Part shown: in pieces, positions 42,674 through 52,177 of the stretch
Layout: the number at the start of each line of letters is the position of its first letter
Numbering within the stretch: position 1 is the first letter of the stretch
Source: Chromatiales bacterium
GTDB lineage: Bacteria; Pseudomonadota; Gammaproteobacteria; SpSt-1174
Assembly: GCA_014762505.1 (NCBI GenBank)
Contig: JABURS010000031.1
Location: 1 to 55,960 of the forward strand
Length of the DNA: 55,960 nucleotides
Direction of reading: 5' to 3'
Program-made: the position numbers and the translations under genes
Notes under the pieces: model-generated
What the model was told of the DNA's origin: nothing
Database searches by the model: none
The model's input: the letters and a program-made list of their open reading frames with translations, nothing else

Positions 42674-43693
42674 TCAAACCATCGTCGCGTCCTGCAGGGC
42701 CAGGCGGGTGGCGTGATGGGCGGCGCCGATGAGGCCGGCGTGCTCGTTGAGGATGACGTGCACCGGGATCTCGTCGAGCAGGGCGCTCATGGGCGGCCTG
42801 TGCCTGAAGGTCTGCATGAAGATGGGTTGTTGCAGGAAGGGCAGGAGCTTGGGGGCGATGCCGCCGGCGATGTAGAGCCCGCCGCGGGCGAGGTGGGCCA
42901 GGGCGAGGTCGCCGAGCTGGCCGGCATAGAGGCGCATGAAGAGGGCGATGGCCTGTTCGGCCAGCGGGTCGCGGCCGTTGGCCGCCGCGCTGCCGATGGC
43001 GGCGGCGGGATCGCCGGCGGCCAGCGCCCCGGCCAGGGCCTCCCCGGGTTCCTGGGCGCGGGTCTCGCGCAGGAAGGCAAAGATGCGGCGGATGCCCGCG
43101 CCGGAGAGCAGGTGCTCGCGGCTGCAGCGGCCCTCGCGTCCGGCCACCCAGGCCCACACCGCCGCCTCCTCGGCATCCGCCGGGGCGAAGCCCGCGTGAC
43201 CGCCCTCGGTAGGCATGACCACCAGCTCGCCGGCGTGGGGCACGGCGGCACAGACACCAAAGCCCGTGCCGGCGCCGGCCACCAGCCGCAGGCCCTCGGC
43301 ATGGGGGTCGCCGGCCTGCAGGGTCTCGAGGTCCCCGACCTTGAGCTGGTCGACGCCGTAGGCGATGCCGGCGAAGTCGTTGATCAGGCGCACGCGGGGG
43401 ATGTCGAGGGCGCGCGCCAGCGCCACGCTGTCCAGGCGCCAGGGCAGGTTGGTCAGCGTCGCGGTCTGCTGTTCGGGGCGGTGATGCACGGGGCCGGCGA
43501 TGGCGAAACAGGCGGCGACCACGGGCCGCTCGGGGCGGGCCCGCGCGAGGAGCTCGCCGACCATGGGCTCGAGGCCGCTGAAGGCGGCGCTGTCGAAGCG
43601 CTGCTCGATGCGGGTGTGGTGTTCGCGCCCGTCGCTCTCCACCAGGCTGAGGATGGTCTTGGTGCCGCCGATGTCGCCCGCGAGGATGAGCAT
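42674..43693 (-). CDS. glk: Glucokinase
   Basis: This 339-residue protein phosphorylates glucose with ATP. It has the phosphate-binding motif LAGDIGGTKT at the N-terminus, LINDFAGIAYG with the catalytic Asp, GAGTGFGVC, and the C-terminal GGLYIAGGIAPKLL. Length fits the bacterial Glk group. It follows pgl after three bases, so both genes feed the upper hexose pathway. Confidence 0.95.
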   Translation of the reverse strand: MLILAGDIGGTKTILSLVESDGREHHTRIEQRFDSAAFSGLEPMVGELLARARPERPVVAACFAIAGPVHHRPEQQTATLTNLPWRLDSVALARALDIPRVRLINDFAGIAYGVDQLKVGDLETLQAGDPHAEGLRLVAGAGTGFGVCAAVPHAGELVVMPTEGGHAGFAPADAEEAAVWAWVAGREGRCSREHLLSGAGIRRIFAFLRETRAQEPGEALAGALAAGDPAAAIGSAAANGRDPLAEQAIALFMRLYAGQLGDLALAHLARGGLYIAGGIAPKLLPFLQQPIFMQTFRHRPPMSALLDEIPVHVILNEHAGLIGAAHHATRLALQDATMV

Positions 43694-43696
43694 GGG

Positions 43697-44446
43697 TCAG
43701 GGTTCCTGTCGTTCGTGCAGATCCTGTGCCGCCGCCTGGTCGAGCAGCCAACGCCCCCGGCCGGCGGCGAGCCGCGCCACGGGGTAAGGCGCGGCCGCCT
43801 GCGGGGCGGCCAGCACTTTCGCGAGGACCGGGGCCTTGGCCGCGCCGGCCACCAGGAACAGGCGCTCGCGCGCCCGCGCCAGCACGGGGTAGGTGAGGCT
43901 GATGCGCCAGCCCTTGCCCGGTACCGCCACGGCCGCCACCGGGCGGTCGTCGACCGCCAGGATGTCCGTGCCCGGAAACAGCGAGGCCGTGTGGCCGTCG
44001 TCGCCCATGCCGAGCAGCACGAGGTCGAGCACGGGCACGCCCGCTGCCGTGGTCAGGTCCCGGGCGAGCTGTTCGGCATAGGCCTGCGCATCCGTCGCCG
44101 GGTCGTCGGGGTGCTGGACCATGGGGTGGACCTGCGCGGCGGGAATGGGCACGTGGTCGAGCAGGGCCTCGCGGGCCATGCGGTAGTTGCTGTCGGCGTG
44201 GTCCGCCGGCACGCAGCGTTCGTCGCCGAACCAGATCTGCCAGTGCGTCCAGTCGACCCGGTCCGCCGGCGTGGCGGCCAGCAGCTGGTAGAGGCGGCGC
44301 GGGGTGCTGCCGCCGGCCAGGGCGAGGTGGAAGACGCCGCGGGTGGCGATGGCCGCCTGCGCCGCGGCCAGCACGTACGCGGCCGCGGCCCGGCTCAGGG
44401 CCTCGGCGTCGGCGTGGATCTCGGGGGTGACGGCCAGGGATTGCAT
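43697..44446 (-). CDS. pgl: 6-phosphogluconolactonase
   Basis: This 249-residue enzyme (DevB type) hydrolyses 6-phosphogluconolactone in the oxidative pentose phosphate pathway. It shows FHLALAGGSTPRRLYQLLA, WFGDERCVPADHADSNYRMAREALL and LVLLGMGDDGHTASLFPGT. Neighbouring glk is consistent with hexose catabolism; the zwf gene is not in the window. Confidence 0.95.
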   Translation of the reverse strand: MQSLAVTPEIHADAEALSRAAAAYVLAAAQAAIATRGVFHLALAGGSTPRRLYQLLAATPADRVDWTHWQIWFGDERCVPADHADSNYRMAREALLDHVPIPAAQVHPMVQHPDDPATDAQAYAEQLARDLTTAAGVPVLDLVLLGMGDDGHTASLFPGTDILAVDDRPVAAVAVPGKGWRISLTYPVLARARERLFLVAGAAKAPVLAKVLAAPQAAAPYPVARLAAGRGRWLLDQAAAQDLHERQEP

Positions 44447-44486
44447 GGGCTGACTATAAGCCTTTGCCCGTCGGCTTGCAGCGTCC

Positions 44487-45275
44487 TCAGTCCAGCGAGG
44501 CGTCGGCCAGGCGGACGAAGCCCTCCACCGGGACCTGTTCCGGGCGCTCGCCCGGGTCGATGCCGGCGGCGGCGATGGCCTCGGCGTCCAGCAGTTGCTT
44601 CAGGCTGTTGCGCAGGGTCTTGCGGCGCTGGGAGAAGGCCCGGTTGACGAGCTCCGCCAGCCGCTGCTCGTCGCGCGCGGGGAAGGGGAGTTCCGCGTAG
44701 GGGGTGAGCCGCACCACGGCCGAGTCCACCTTCGGCGGCGGCGAGAAGGCGCCGGGGCCGACGCGGAACAGGCCCTCGGCGCGGCAGCGGTACTGCACCA
44801 TCACGCTCAGCCGGCCGTAGTCGCCGCCGCCCGGGGCGGCGGTGAGGCGGTCCACCACCTCCTTCTGCAGCAGGAAGTGCATGTCGGCGATGACGGCGGC
44901 ATCGTCGAGCAGGTGGAAGATCAGCGGGGTGGAGATGTTGTAGGGCAGGTTGCCCACCACGCGCAGGGATTCACCCGGTGCGGCCAGGGCGCTGAAGTCG
45001 AACTTCAGCGCGTCCACGTTGTGCACCCGCAGCTCGCCCTTGCCGGCACAGGCCTGCTCGAGATGCGGGATCACGTCGCGATCCAGTTCCACCACGTCGA
45101 GCGCGCCGTGACGTGCCAGCAGCGGGGCGGTGAGCGCGCCCAGCCCCGGGCCGATCTCGACGAGATGGTCGCCAGGCTGTGGGCCGATGGCCGCGATGAT
45201 GCGTTCGATCACGCCGCGGTCGTGGAGGAAGTGCTGGCCGAAGCGCTTGCGCGCCCGGTGGGGTGTCTGGGTCAT
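44487..45275 (-). CDS. rsmA: 16S rRNA dimethyladenosine transferase
   Basis: This 262-residue enzyme (KsgA) dimethylates the two adenosines near the 3' end of 16S rRNA. Motifs are [39 protein letters not shown], and the catalytic NLPYNIS (NLPY), with the C-terminal [13 protein letters not shown]. In E. coli it directly follows pdxA; here dabA and dabB lie between them. Confidence 0.97.
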   Translation of the reverse strand: MTQTPHRARKRFGQHFLHDRGVIERIIAAIGPQPGDHLVEIGPGLGALTAPLLARHGALDVVELDRDVIPHLEQACAGKGELRVHNVDALKFDFSALAAPGESLRVVGNLPYNISTPLIFHLLDDAAVIADMHFLLQKEVVDRLTAAPGGGDYGRLSVMVQYRCRAEGLFRVGPGAFSPPPKVDSAVVRLTPYAELPFPARDEQRLAELVNRAFSQRRKTLRNSLKQLLDAEAIAAAGIDPGERPEQVPVEGFVRLADASLD

Positions 45276-45323
45276 GCGGATCCGCTGCAGGGGGCGTGTG
45301 GGCGGATGATAACGAAAACCGTG

Positions 45324-45344
45324 CGCCGGGCCCAATGCCCGGCG
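45324..45344 (-). terminator. Intrinsic terminator after dabA
   Basis: A perfect 8-bp stem (CGCCGGGC / GCCCGGCG) with a 5-base loop lies 32 bases beyond the dabA stop; read on the minus strand it is followed by a short GGTTTTC tract. It separates the dabBA transcript from rsmA. Confidence 0.6.
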
Positions 45345-45375
45345 TGACCCACAGGGGCCAACGGATGCGGGGAGG

Positions 45376-47931
45376 TCACACGGTGCGGTGCAGCATCGTG
45401 TCGGCCCGAACCCACTCGCGGGTGGAGCGGCGGCGGTAGACGTTGCCGCTCTCGCCGATACGGAACAGGTGCAGCCAGCCGTTCTCGACCAGTTCGCGCA
45501 CGGTCTCGTGCCGGGAAACGACGTCGTCGATGGCCGCCCGCGGTGCCTCGATGAACACACTCAGGCGCAGCGGTTCGTGCATCCACTGTTCACCATCGTG
45601 CAACGACTGCAGCGGCAGGCCGGTGCGCAGGTCGCCGCCATTGCCCTCGAGCACGCCGACGGCGCCGCCCACCACGTTGTGCAGCACCTTGTTGCCGCTG
45701 CCGAAGCGCCGGTTGTCCACCGTCGATCCGTAGTACTGCATGTTGATCCAGTGGGCGACGATCATGGGGGCGGTCATGATGAGTTCCAGTACCTGGAAGT
45801 CGGTGTCGTCCTGCCAGCGGTAGTCGTGGAGGAAGGCGCGTCCGTCGAGGTCGACGCCGGCAGTGCGCTCGCGCGGTGCGGCGATGAAGGCGGCATTGTT
45901 GGCCAATGCCCATTCGGGCCGTACCTGCGACCAGTCGCGGCTGCGACGCTCGAGCGCGGCTGCCAGCGCCGCGGGGTCCGCTCCATCCAGGCCGAGGCGT
46001 GCCGCCCGCTGGATGCGCGTCAGTTCACTGGCCTGTTCCAGCCCCTCCCGCAGCGACGCGAGGTCGGCGGCATGGGTCTCGGGCAGGGCCTTCGTATCGA
46101 ACAGCGTCACCCGGTCGGTGGTGGTGTCGTGCAGGCCGGCGAGGAAGTGCGTGTCCTCGGGGATGACGATGCCGCGTTCGCCGAGGCGGCGGCGCACGCC
46201 CGGGTCGTTGAGCAGGGCGACCACCACCCGTGCGCTGGCCTCGCCGGACTGCCCGGCACAGGCACCGCAGTCCAGGCCCGCGGCATGCGGGTTGTTCACC
46301 GTGGTGGCGCCATGGCCGATCAGCAGCACGAGGCGGGCGAGGTGGTCGGTGAGCGACATGCCGCGCAGGATGCGTTCGGCCAGGTCGGCGCGCTCGATCT
46401 CGGGGATGCCACCACCGGCATCCATCGCCTCCAGGCTTGGCATCAGCCGGGCGTGGTGATCGGCATCCAGCCCGTGACGGCGGGGGTCGGGGACGGGGCG
46501 CGACCAGCCGAGGCTGTCGGACAGCAGTTTGTGTGCATACAGCATCCCGCTCGATTCCACGAACGAGAAGCAGGAGGCCGCCGAGAACTTGAACTGCTTC
46601 CAGACCTTGCCGAGCCCGATGCGCTCGCGGCGCCTTGCGCCGAGCCGGGCGGTTTCCTGTCGGTCGTGGCCACAGCATTCGTAGACCCGGTAGCCCGGTG
46701 TGAGCAGCACCGGCACATGCGGACGCCCCTCGGTGGCGCCCAGCGGTACGTATTCGATGGGTGCGCCGAAAAAGCCCGCAAAGCCCAGCGTCTGCGTGTG
46801 AGGGGCCACCGTTTCGAGGGCGCGGCGGAGGACCTCGGAGCGTACGTCGATGCAGAATGCGGCTTGCACGGCCGGCCGTTCGCTGAGGCCAGTCTTCGCC
46901 CGCGGGGGACGCCGGAGGCTGGTGATGACCCGGCGCTGGTAGGCGAACTCGGCGGCCGCCAGCAGCACCCGGTCGATCTCCACTGCACGACGCCATTCCG
47001 GGGTGGGTTCGCGCAGGGCGGCACCCACGGCTGCCTGCCAGGCGCGTTCGGTGGTCTCGCTCAGGCGTGCCCGGTAGATGAGGGCCTCCCAGGCCACGCG
47101 AATGGCCAGCAGTTCCATGACCGAGTCGTCCCGCTCACCGGCCAGCTCGGCCTGCCAGCCCCGATAGCGCATCCAGGCGGACCAGCCGCCGATGCTCAGC
47201 AGGGCAGCGTGGAGATAGCGCTCCAGCTGCGATTCGGGTATGCCGAGTGCGCGTACGGCCCGGGTGATGGCCTCGCGCGGGTCCGACGGCAGTGCCGCCA
47301 CGTGGTGGTGAAAGTCCGCGAGGCCCGCGGCCGCCGGTGTCAGGTCGCGGGCTGCGAACTGGCACCAGGCGGTATAGAGCGGTTGGTCGCGCCAGGGCAG
47401 GGTGAAGTTTGCCTGTCCCTGGTCGGCGTAGGCCGCACAGAAACGGCTGATGGACTCGGTGACGAAGTCCGTCCAGACGTGGTCTTCCACCGCATCCAGG
47501 ACCGCGGTGACCAGCGGCATGCCCGGGTCGGGCTCGGGGGCGGGCTCGGTGACGGCCTGGCGGATCGAGGCCACGTCCAGCCGGCTGCCGCAGCGCGCCA
47601 GTGCCAGTTCAATGTCGCGCTCGGCGATACGCCCGTCCTCCACGCGCGTGCGGTAGTAGGAACGTGGCATGTAGAGCCTGGCCCCCGCCACCCGCGCCAG
47701 CAGGTCGGCCGCATCGTGAAACTTCCAGTCGCTCAGACCCTGGAAGGGGTTCACCGCGACGAACTGCTGCAGGGGCCAGAGCGGGGCCATGCGCCGGCAG
47801 GCGGCCGTGATATGCGGGGCCAGTGCCCTGGGGCTGGTCGCCGCCGGCGCTGCCGCGAATGCCTGGGCAGTGGAGTCGTCGGGCATGGAGTCAGTGGAGG
47901 GCCGGAAGGCCATGGCATCGGTCGGGTTCAT
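45376..47931 (-). CDS. dabA: DIC transporter subunit DabA (DUF2309), beta-carbonic-anhydrase-like
   Basis: This 851-residue protein is the cytoplasmic-side subunit of the DAB inorganic-carbon pump. Its zinc site follows the beta-carbonic-anhydrase pattern: Cys360 and Asp362 in FCIDVRSEV, then His540 in LLIGHGA and Cys555 in GLDCGAC, with the same 15-residue spacing as in characterised DabA. It is thought to hydrate CO2 one way, powered by the ion gradient through DabB. The ATG at 47931 has a strong AAGGAGG site inside the end of dabB; a TTG two codons upstream is unlikely. Confidence 0.95.
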   Translation of the reverse strand: MNPTDAMAFRPSTDSMPDDSTAQAFAAAPAATSPRALAPHITAACRRMAPLWPLQQFVAVNPFQGLSDWKFHDAADLLARVAGARLYMPRSYYRTRVEDGRIAERDIELALARCGSRLDVASIRQAVTEPAPEPDPGMPLVTAVLDAVEDHVWTDFVTESISRFCAAYADQGQANFTLPWRDQPLYTAWCQFAARDLTPAAAGLADFHHHVAALPSDPREAITRAVRALGIPESQLERYLHAALLSIGGWSAWMRYRGWQAELAGERDDSVMELLAIRVAWEALIYRARLSETTERAWQAAVGAALREPTPEWRRAVEIDRVLLAAAEFAYQRRVITSLRRPPRAKTGLSERPAVQAAFCIDVRSEVLRRALETVAPHTQTLGFAGFFGAPIEYVPLGATEGRPHVPVLLTPGYRVYECCGHDRQETARLGARRRERIGLGKVWKQFKFSAASCFSFVESSGMLYAHKLLSDSLGWSRPVPDPRRHGLDADHHARLMPSLEAMDAGGGIPEIERADLAERILRGMSLTDHLARLVLLIGHGATTVNNPHAAGLDCGACAGQSGEASARVVVALLNDPGVRRRLGERGIVIPEDTHFLAGLHDTTTDRVTLFDTKALPETHAADLASLREGLEQASELTRIQRAARLGLDGADPAALAAALERRSRDWSQVRPEWALANNAAFIAAPRERTAGVDLDGRAFLHDYRWQDDTDFQVLELIMTAPMIVAHWINMQYYGSTVDNRRFGSGNKVLHNVVGGAVGVLEGNGGDLRTGLPLQSLHDGEQWMHEPLRLSVFIEAPRAAIDDVVSRHETVRELVENGWLHLFRIGESGNVYRRRSTREWVRADTMLHRTV

Positions 47932-47933
47932 GC

Positions 47934-49568
47934 TCAACCTCCTTCAGGACGGTAATTGGCGAGGGCCTGCGGTGAGGGCGTGGGCCAGAGGCGATCGAGG
48001 GCGCGGGTGACCACGGTGTCGATGTAAAGGCCGTTGTAGAGGTGTACGTAAAGCGCCTCTGCCAGCGGTGTGGCGGTGAAGCGGAACAGCTGCTGGAAGA
48101 CGAGCAGCAGCAGGAACACCACCACGGTGGTCGCGGTCAGCGCGAGCATCAGGGCACTGTGGGGCTCGGCGACCGGGAAGATGCTGTCGGCCAGGATGTG
48201 CTCGAACAGGCCGTGGAACAGGAAATAGGCCCCGGTGACGGCCACGCTGAGGCCCGCCGCCTGCAGCATGAAGACGGGGCGGCTGGCCTGTCGGCGTGCC
48301 TGCAGCAACAGCTGCGTGATGGCGATCGCGACCACGGCCGCGGCGGCAAGCAGTGTGGGCTGGGACTGCACGTCCAGGCCGAACGCCATGCTCATGGCGA
48401 CGGTGATCGAAGCCGTCGCAGCGAGTGCCAGCAGCAGTTCCACGGGTCGGCAGCCCCCGGCCGGCTTCGGCATCACCGGGCCGCGGAAGGCATCCACGCC
48501 GCTGCCCGAGGACAGGAAGGCGTGGGCCTTGTACAGCGAATGGGCGACCAGGTGCAGCATGGCCAGGCTGTAGAGGCCGAGGCCGCATTCCAGCAGCATG
48601 AAGCCCATCTGCGCGGAGGTGGACCAGGCCAGCGAGACCTTGATGCTGGTCTGGGTGAGCATCACCAGCGAGGCCACGGCCAGGGTGGCAAGGCCGACGA
48701 CCGCCAGCATTGCGAGGGCGATCTCGGCCTGGGCCATCACCGGACTCATGCGCAGCACCAGGAAGGCCCCGGCGTTCACGATGCCCGCATGCAGCAGGGC
48801 CGAGACCGGCGTGGGGGCCTCCATCACCTGCAGCAGCCAGCCGTGAAAGGGCAGCTGGGCCGACTTGAGGGCTGCGCTGATGACGACAAACACGGCTGCC
48901 CAGTGCAGTGTTGCCGGCAGGGGGCCCTGCATGTCCTGAATCGCGGCGAAGACCTCGCCAAATTCCAGCGTGTGCAGGGTGCTGCCGATGAGCAGCACGG
49001 CCAGCAGCAGGCTCAGGTCGCCGATGCGGCTGACCACGAATTTCTTGTGCGCGGCCAGCACGGCCGTGGGGCGGTGACGATAGAACACCAGCAGCTGGTG
49101 GAGGCAGAGGCTGGTGGCTATCCATGCCAGGGCGAACATCAGCAGGTTGCCTACAACGATGAGAGAGAGGATCGAGGCCAGGGTGAGACTCAGCCACCGG
49201 TAGAAGCGCCCCTGTCCGTGTTCACCGTCCAGGTAGTTGCGCGAGTAGCGCGCAACCACCATCCCGACGAAGGAGACGAGCAGCAGCATGATGACGGTGA
49301 GTGCGTTCACGTACACGGACAGCGACAGGGCGCCGACGTCTCCCGGCAGGGGGGCGGACCACAGCGTCCAGGAATGGGTGGCATCGTAGGCGTGGGCGGC
49401 GGCGGCCAGCAGGGCGCTGACGAAGGCCAGCCAGGCGGCGCCCTCGGTCAGTCGCCCCATGGCGGCGGGACGGCCCCGGGCGAGCCTCGCGGGCACGAGG
49501 CCGGCCAGCAGCAGGAGGAGGGGGGCGGCCAGCACCAGATGGGGTGTCAGGGTCTGGGGCAACAACAT
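47934..49568 (-). CDS. dabB: DIC transporter membrane subunit DabB (NuoL-like)
   Basis: This 544-residue inner-membrane protein belongs to the proton-antiporter/NuoL family, with about 14 helices and the motifs GHGRFYRWLSL-like GQGRFYRWLSLTLAS, HGWLLQVMEAPTPVSALLHAG and STSAQMGFML. It carries the cation flow that drives DabA. I chose the ATG at 49568 with GGAGGT five bases before it; a GTG two codons upstream overlaps that site. Its stop lies two bases before the dabA ATG, so the subunits are translationally coupled. A CbbR-like regulator is divergent to it. Confidence 0.94.
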   Translation of the reverse strand: MLLPQTLTPHLVLAAPLLLLLAGLVPARLARGRPAAMGRLTEGAAWLAFVSALLAAAAHAYDATHSWTLWSAPLPGDVGALSLSVYVNALTVIMLLLVSFVGMVVARYSRNYLDGEHGQGRFYRWLSLTLASILSLIVVGNLLMFALAWIATSLCLHQLLVFYRHRPTAVLAAHKKFVVSRIGDLSLLLAVLLIGSTLHTLEFGEVFAAIQDMQGPLPATLHWAAVFVVISAALKSAQLPFHGWLLQVMEAPTPVSALLHAGIVNAGAFLVLRMSPVMAQAEIALAMLAVVGLATLAVASLVMLTQTSIKVSLAWSTSAQMGFMLLECGLGLYSLAMLHLVAHSLYKAHAFLSSGSGVDAFRGPVMPKPAGGCRPVELLLALAATASITVAMSMAFGLDVQSQPTLLAAAAVVAIAITQLLLQARRQASRPVFMLQAAGLSVAVTGAYFLFHGLFEHILADSIFPVAEPHSALMLALTATTVVVFLLLLVFQQLFRFTATPLAEALYVHLYNGLYIDTVVTRALDRLWPTPSPQALANYRPEGG

Positions 49569-49726
49569 GTTCACCTCCGTCTTGCCGGCGGTGTCACGCG
49601 TGAGGCCTGCCGCCAGCGGTGGGTTTCTCGATGGCAGACAGTCTAGGGAAAGGCTGACAATAACGATAATGAATAGTTATCATAGTGACTATAGCAAAAA
49701 GGCTATAGTGATTACGGAGGAGTCCC
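49569..49726. promoter_or_regulatory. Divergent control region between dabBA and a LysR gene
   Basis: An AT-rich core at 49655-49715 has two symmetric elements. A LysR-type TNA-N7-TNA site lies at 49667-49679 (TAA-TGAATAG-TTA, within GATAA/TTATC symmetry). An 8-bp perfect inverted repeat, ACTATAGC and GCTATAGT, spans 49688-49709 with a 6-base spacer. They lie just upstream of the LysR start at 49727 and could serve autoregulation and dab activation. Confidence 0.65.
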
Positions 49727-50641
49727 ATGTCGGGTATGCGCGTGACCCTGCGACAGCTGCGTTCCTTCGAGGCAGTGGCGCGACTGCGCAGCTTCTCGCG
49801 CGCCGCGGAGGAGATGCACGTGACCCAGCCCACGGTGTCCAAGCAGATCCGCCAGCTCAGCGAGGCGGTGGGCCTGCCGTTGCTGGAACAGATCGGCAAA
49901 CAGGTGTTTCTGACCCAGGCGGGTGAGGAGCTCTATGCGACCTGCGCCGACTGGCTGAACACCTGGGGCCGCTTCGAGCAGTCCATTGCCAACCTCAAGG
50001 GGCTGAAGCAGGGCCGCCTGCGCATTTGCACCGTGACCACCACCCAGTACTTCATGCCACGGGTACTGGGCCCGTTTCGCGCCCAGTACCCGGGCATCGA
50101 CATCGCCATGGAGGTGGTGAACCGCGACCGCCTGCTCGAGCGCCTGTCGCGCAACGAGGACGATCTCTACGTGATGGGTGTGCCGCCCGAGGGCTGGGAG
50201 ATCGAGAGCGAGCCCCTGATCGAGAACCCGCTGGTGCTGCTGGCTTCGCCGGCTCATCCCCTGGTGGGGCGCCAAGGCATCCCGTTTGCCGCGCTGGCGG
50301 GCGAGGCGTTTCTGGTGCGCGAACAGGGCTCGGGCACCCGCATGACCATGGAGCGCGTGTTCCGGGAGCAGGGGGTGCCGCTTAACGTTCGCATGGAACT
50401 GGGCAGTAACGAGGCCATCAAGCAGGCCGTGGCCGGGGGACTGGGCCTGGCCGTGGTCTCGTTGAGCACGCTGAACCTGGACCCCAGTGCCCGCGAGCTG
50501 GCGGTGCTCGACGTGGAGGGCTTCCCCATCCAGCGCTATTGGTACGTGGTGCGGCCGAAGGGGAAGCAGCTGTCAGTGGTTGCCACGACCTTCCTGACGT
50601 TTCTGCGCAGCCACAGCCAGATGCTGCGCCCGCGCAGTTGA
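49727..50641 (+). CDS. CbbR-like LysR regulator divergent from dabBA
   Basis: This 304-residue regulator has the winged-helix domain (about 5-65, TLRQLRSFEAVARLRSFSRAAEE) and a co-inducer domain closely like that of the first LysR at 28282 (TTTQYFMPRVLGPFRAQYPG, LSRNEDDLYVMG, ELGSNEAIK). The divergent position makes dabBA its probable target, as for LysR genes beside other DIC transporters. The GGAGG site and ATG are clear. The two regulators share the effector pocket pattern, so they may sense the same metabolites. Confidence 0.92.
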   Translation: MSGMRVTLRQLRSFEAVARLRSFSRAAEEMHVTQPTVSKQIRQLSEAVGLPLLEQIGKQVFLTQAGEELYATCADWLNTWGRFEQSIANLKGLKQGRLRICTVTTTQYFMPRVLGPFRAQYPGIDIAMEVVNRDRLLERLSRNEDDLYVMGVPPEGWEIESEPLIENPLVLLASPAHPLVGRQGIPFAALAGEAFLVREQGSGTRMTMERVFREQGVPLNVRMELGSNEAIKQAVAGGLGLAVVSLSTLNLDPSARELAVLDVEGFPIQRYWYVVRPKGKQLSVVATTFLTFLRSHSQMLRPRS

Positions 50642-50653
50642 GTGTCTGCCCGC

Positions 50654-51178
50654 TCAGCGGGTGGCGGCGCGCAGGTCCGGCCGGCGCAGCAGGCGGGCGA
50701 CGATGGCGAACGGCAGGCCGATCATCAGGCCGAGGCCCAGGCCGATGCCGATGATGAGGGTATAAAAGAACGCGGGAGATAGCCCGAGGTCCGCCGGTCC
50801 GACGGCCTCGAGCAGCGAGAACCAGAAATGGAAATGGATCCAGACGGCGAGCAGGGTGTAGGCCAGCGAGGCCCAGCTCATGCCTTCCAGGCTCAGGGCC
50901 GCCCAGCGACGATGCTTCAGCAGTGCGAGGCTGGCCCAGAGGGCGAACAGGCAGAGCAGCACATGGACGAGCAGCAGGGGGAGCAGCCTGGCCCCCAGCC
51001 AGGTCAGCGGTTCCATCCCGGGTAGCGGCGGCAGGGCGACCCAGCCGGCGAGCCACTCCCGGTACAGCGGGTAGCCGGCCAGCAGTCCCAGCAGGAGGAG
51101 CAGCAGGGTGCCGGCGTTGACCAGCCAGAACCAGCCGATGGCGGTGAGCAGGGCGGCGGGGCGGGCGGGGGTGGTCAC
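50654..51178 (-). CDS. Multi-span membrane protein, unknown function
   Basis: This protein of about 174 residues is not recognised. It has four likely helices: about 10-35 (LTAIGWFWLVNAGTLLLLLL), 60-85, 95-125 and 140-165. I chose the GTG at 51178 (VTTPARPAALL) because the longer frame runs into pdxA and encodes Pro/Trp-rich antisense-like sequence. It lies seven bases after the pdxA stop and would end the lptD-surA-pdxA transcript. Confidence 0.6.
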   Translation of the reverse strand: MTTPARPAALLTAIGWFWLVNAGTLLLLLLGLLAGYPLYREWLAGWVALPPLPGMEPLTWLGARLLPLLLVHVLLCLFALWASLALLKHRRWAALSLEGMSWASLAYTLLAVWIHFHFWFSLLEAVGPADLGLSPAFFYTLIIGIGLGLGLMIGLPFAIVARLLRRPDLRAATR

Positions 51179-51185
51179 GTCCCGC

Positions 51186-52172
51186 TCAAACGGACCGGGC
51201 GAGGGTGATGGCCAGTTCCAGGGCGGCGTGCAGGCTGCCGGTCTCGGCGCGGCCGCTGCCGGCCAGTTCCAGGGCGGTGCCATGGTCCACCGAGGTGCGG
51301 ACGATGGGCAGGCCCAGGGTGATGTTGACGGCCTGGCCGAAGCCCACGTGCTTGAGCACGGGCAGGCCCTGGTCGTGGTACATGGCCAGTACCGCGTCGG
51401 CCTGGGCGAGGTGACGCGGGGTGAACAGGGTGTCGGCCGGCAGGGGACCGATGAGGTCCAGGCCCTCGGTGCGCAGCTGTTCCAGCACGGGGCCGATGGT
51501 CTCGATCTCCTCGCGGCCGAGGTGACCGCCCTCGCCGGCGTGCGGGTTGAGGCCGCAGACCAGGATGCGCGGGCGCTCGATGCGAAAGCGCTGGCGCAGG
51601 TCGTGATCGAGGATGCGCAGCACGCGCGCGAGGCGCTCGCGGGTGATGGCGGCGCTGACCTCGGCCAGCGGCAGGTGCGTGGTGGCCAGTGCCACGCGCA
51701 GGTTGCCGGCCGCGAGCATCATCACCGGGTGGTGGCCGCCGCTGCGCTCGGCCAGGAATTCGGTGTGTCCGGTGAAGGGGATGCCGGCGTCGTTGATCAC
51801 GCCCTTGTGTACGGGGCCGGTGACCATGGCGTCGAAGTGGCCGTCGAGGCAGCCGTCCACCGCCAGGCGCAGGGTCTCGAGCACGTAGCCGGCGTTGGCC
51901 GGGTCGAGGTGCCCGCAGCGCACGGGGGTGGCCAGGGCCACGGGCAGCACCCGCAGCCGGCCGGCGACGTGGGCGGCGGGCGGGGCGCCGGGCGCGCAGG
52001 GATCGATGTCGAGCGGGATGCCGAGTTCGGCCGCGCGGTCCGCGAGCAGGGCAGGATCGGCGATGGCCACCAGTTCGGCATCGAAGGCCTGCTGCGCCAG
52101 GGCGATGACCAGGTCCGGGCCGATGCCGGCCGGCTCGCCCGGGGTGATCGCGATGCGCGGGATGGCGGCCAT
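51186..52172 (-). CDS. pdxA: 4-hydroxythreonine-4-phosphate dehydrogenase
   Basis: This 328-residue enzyme of pyridoxal phosphate synthesis has the N-terminal [39 protein letters not shown], and metal-ligand His residues in [14 protein letters not shown] and AMYHDQGLP. Length is normal. It follows surA after five bases. The usual downstream neighbour ksgA is missing from this position because the dab module intervenes. Confidence 0.96.
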   Translation of the reverse strand: MAAIPRIAITPGEPAGIGPDLVIALAQQAFDAELVAIADPALLADRAAELGIPLDIDPCAPGAPPAAHVAGRLRVLPVALATPVRCGHLDPANAGYVLETLRLAVDGCLDGHFDAMVTGPVHKGVINDAGIPFTGHTEFLAERSGGHHPVMMLAAGNLRVALATTHLPLAEVSAAITRERLARVLRILDHDLRQRFRIERPRILVCGLNPHAGEGGHLGREEIETIGPVLEQLRTEGLDLIGPLPADTLFTPRHLAQADAVLAMYHDQGLPVLKHVGFGQAVNITLGLPIVRTSVDHGTALELAGSGRAETGSLHAALELAITLARSV

Positions 52173-52177
52173 CCGGG

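Noticed and set aside
45388-49646. Long plus-strand frames opposite dabA and dabB
   Set aside because: dabA and dabB show catalytic residues, coupling and ribosome-binding sites; the opposite frames have only biased composition.
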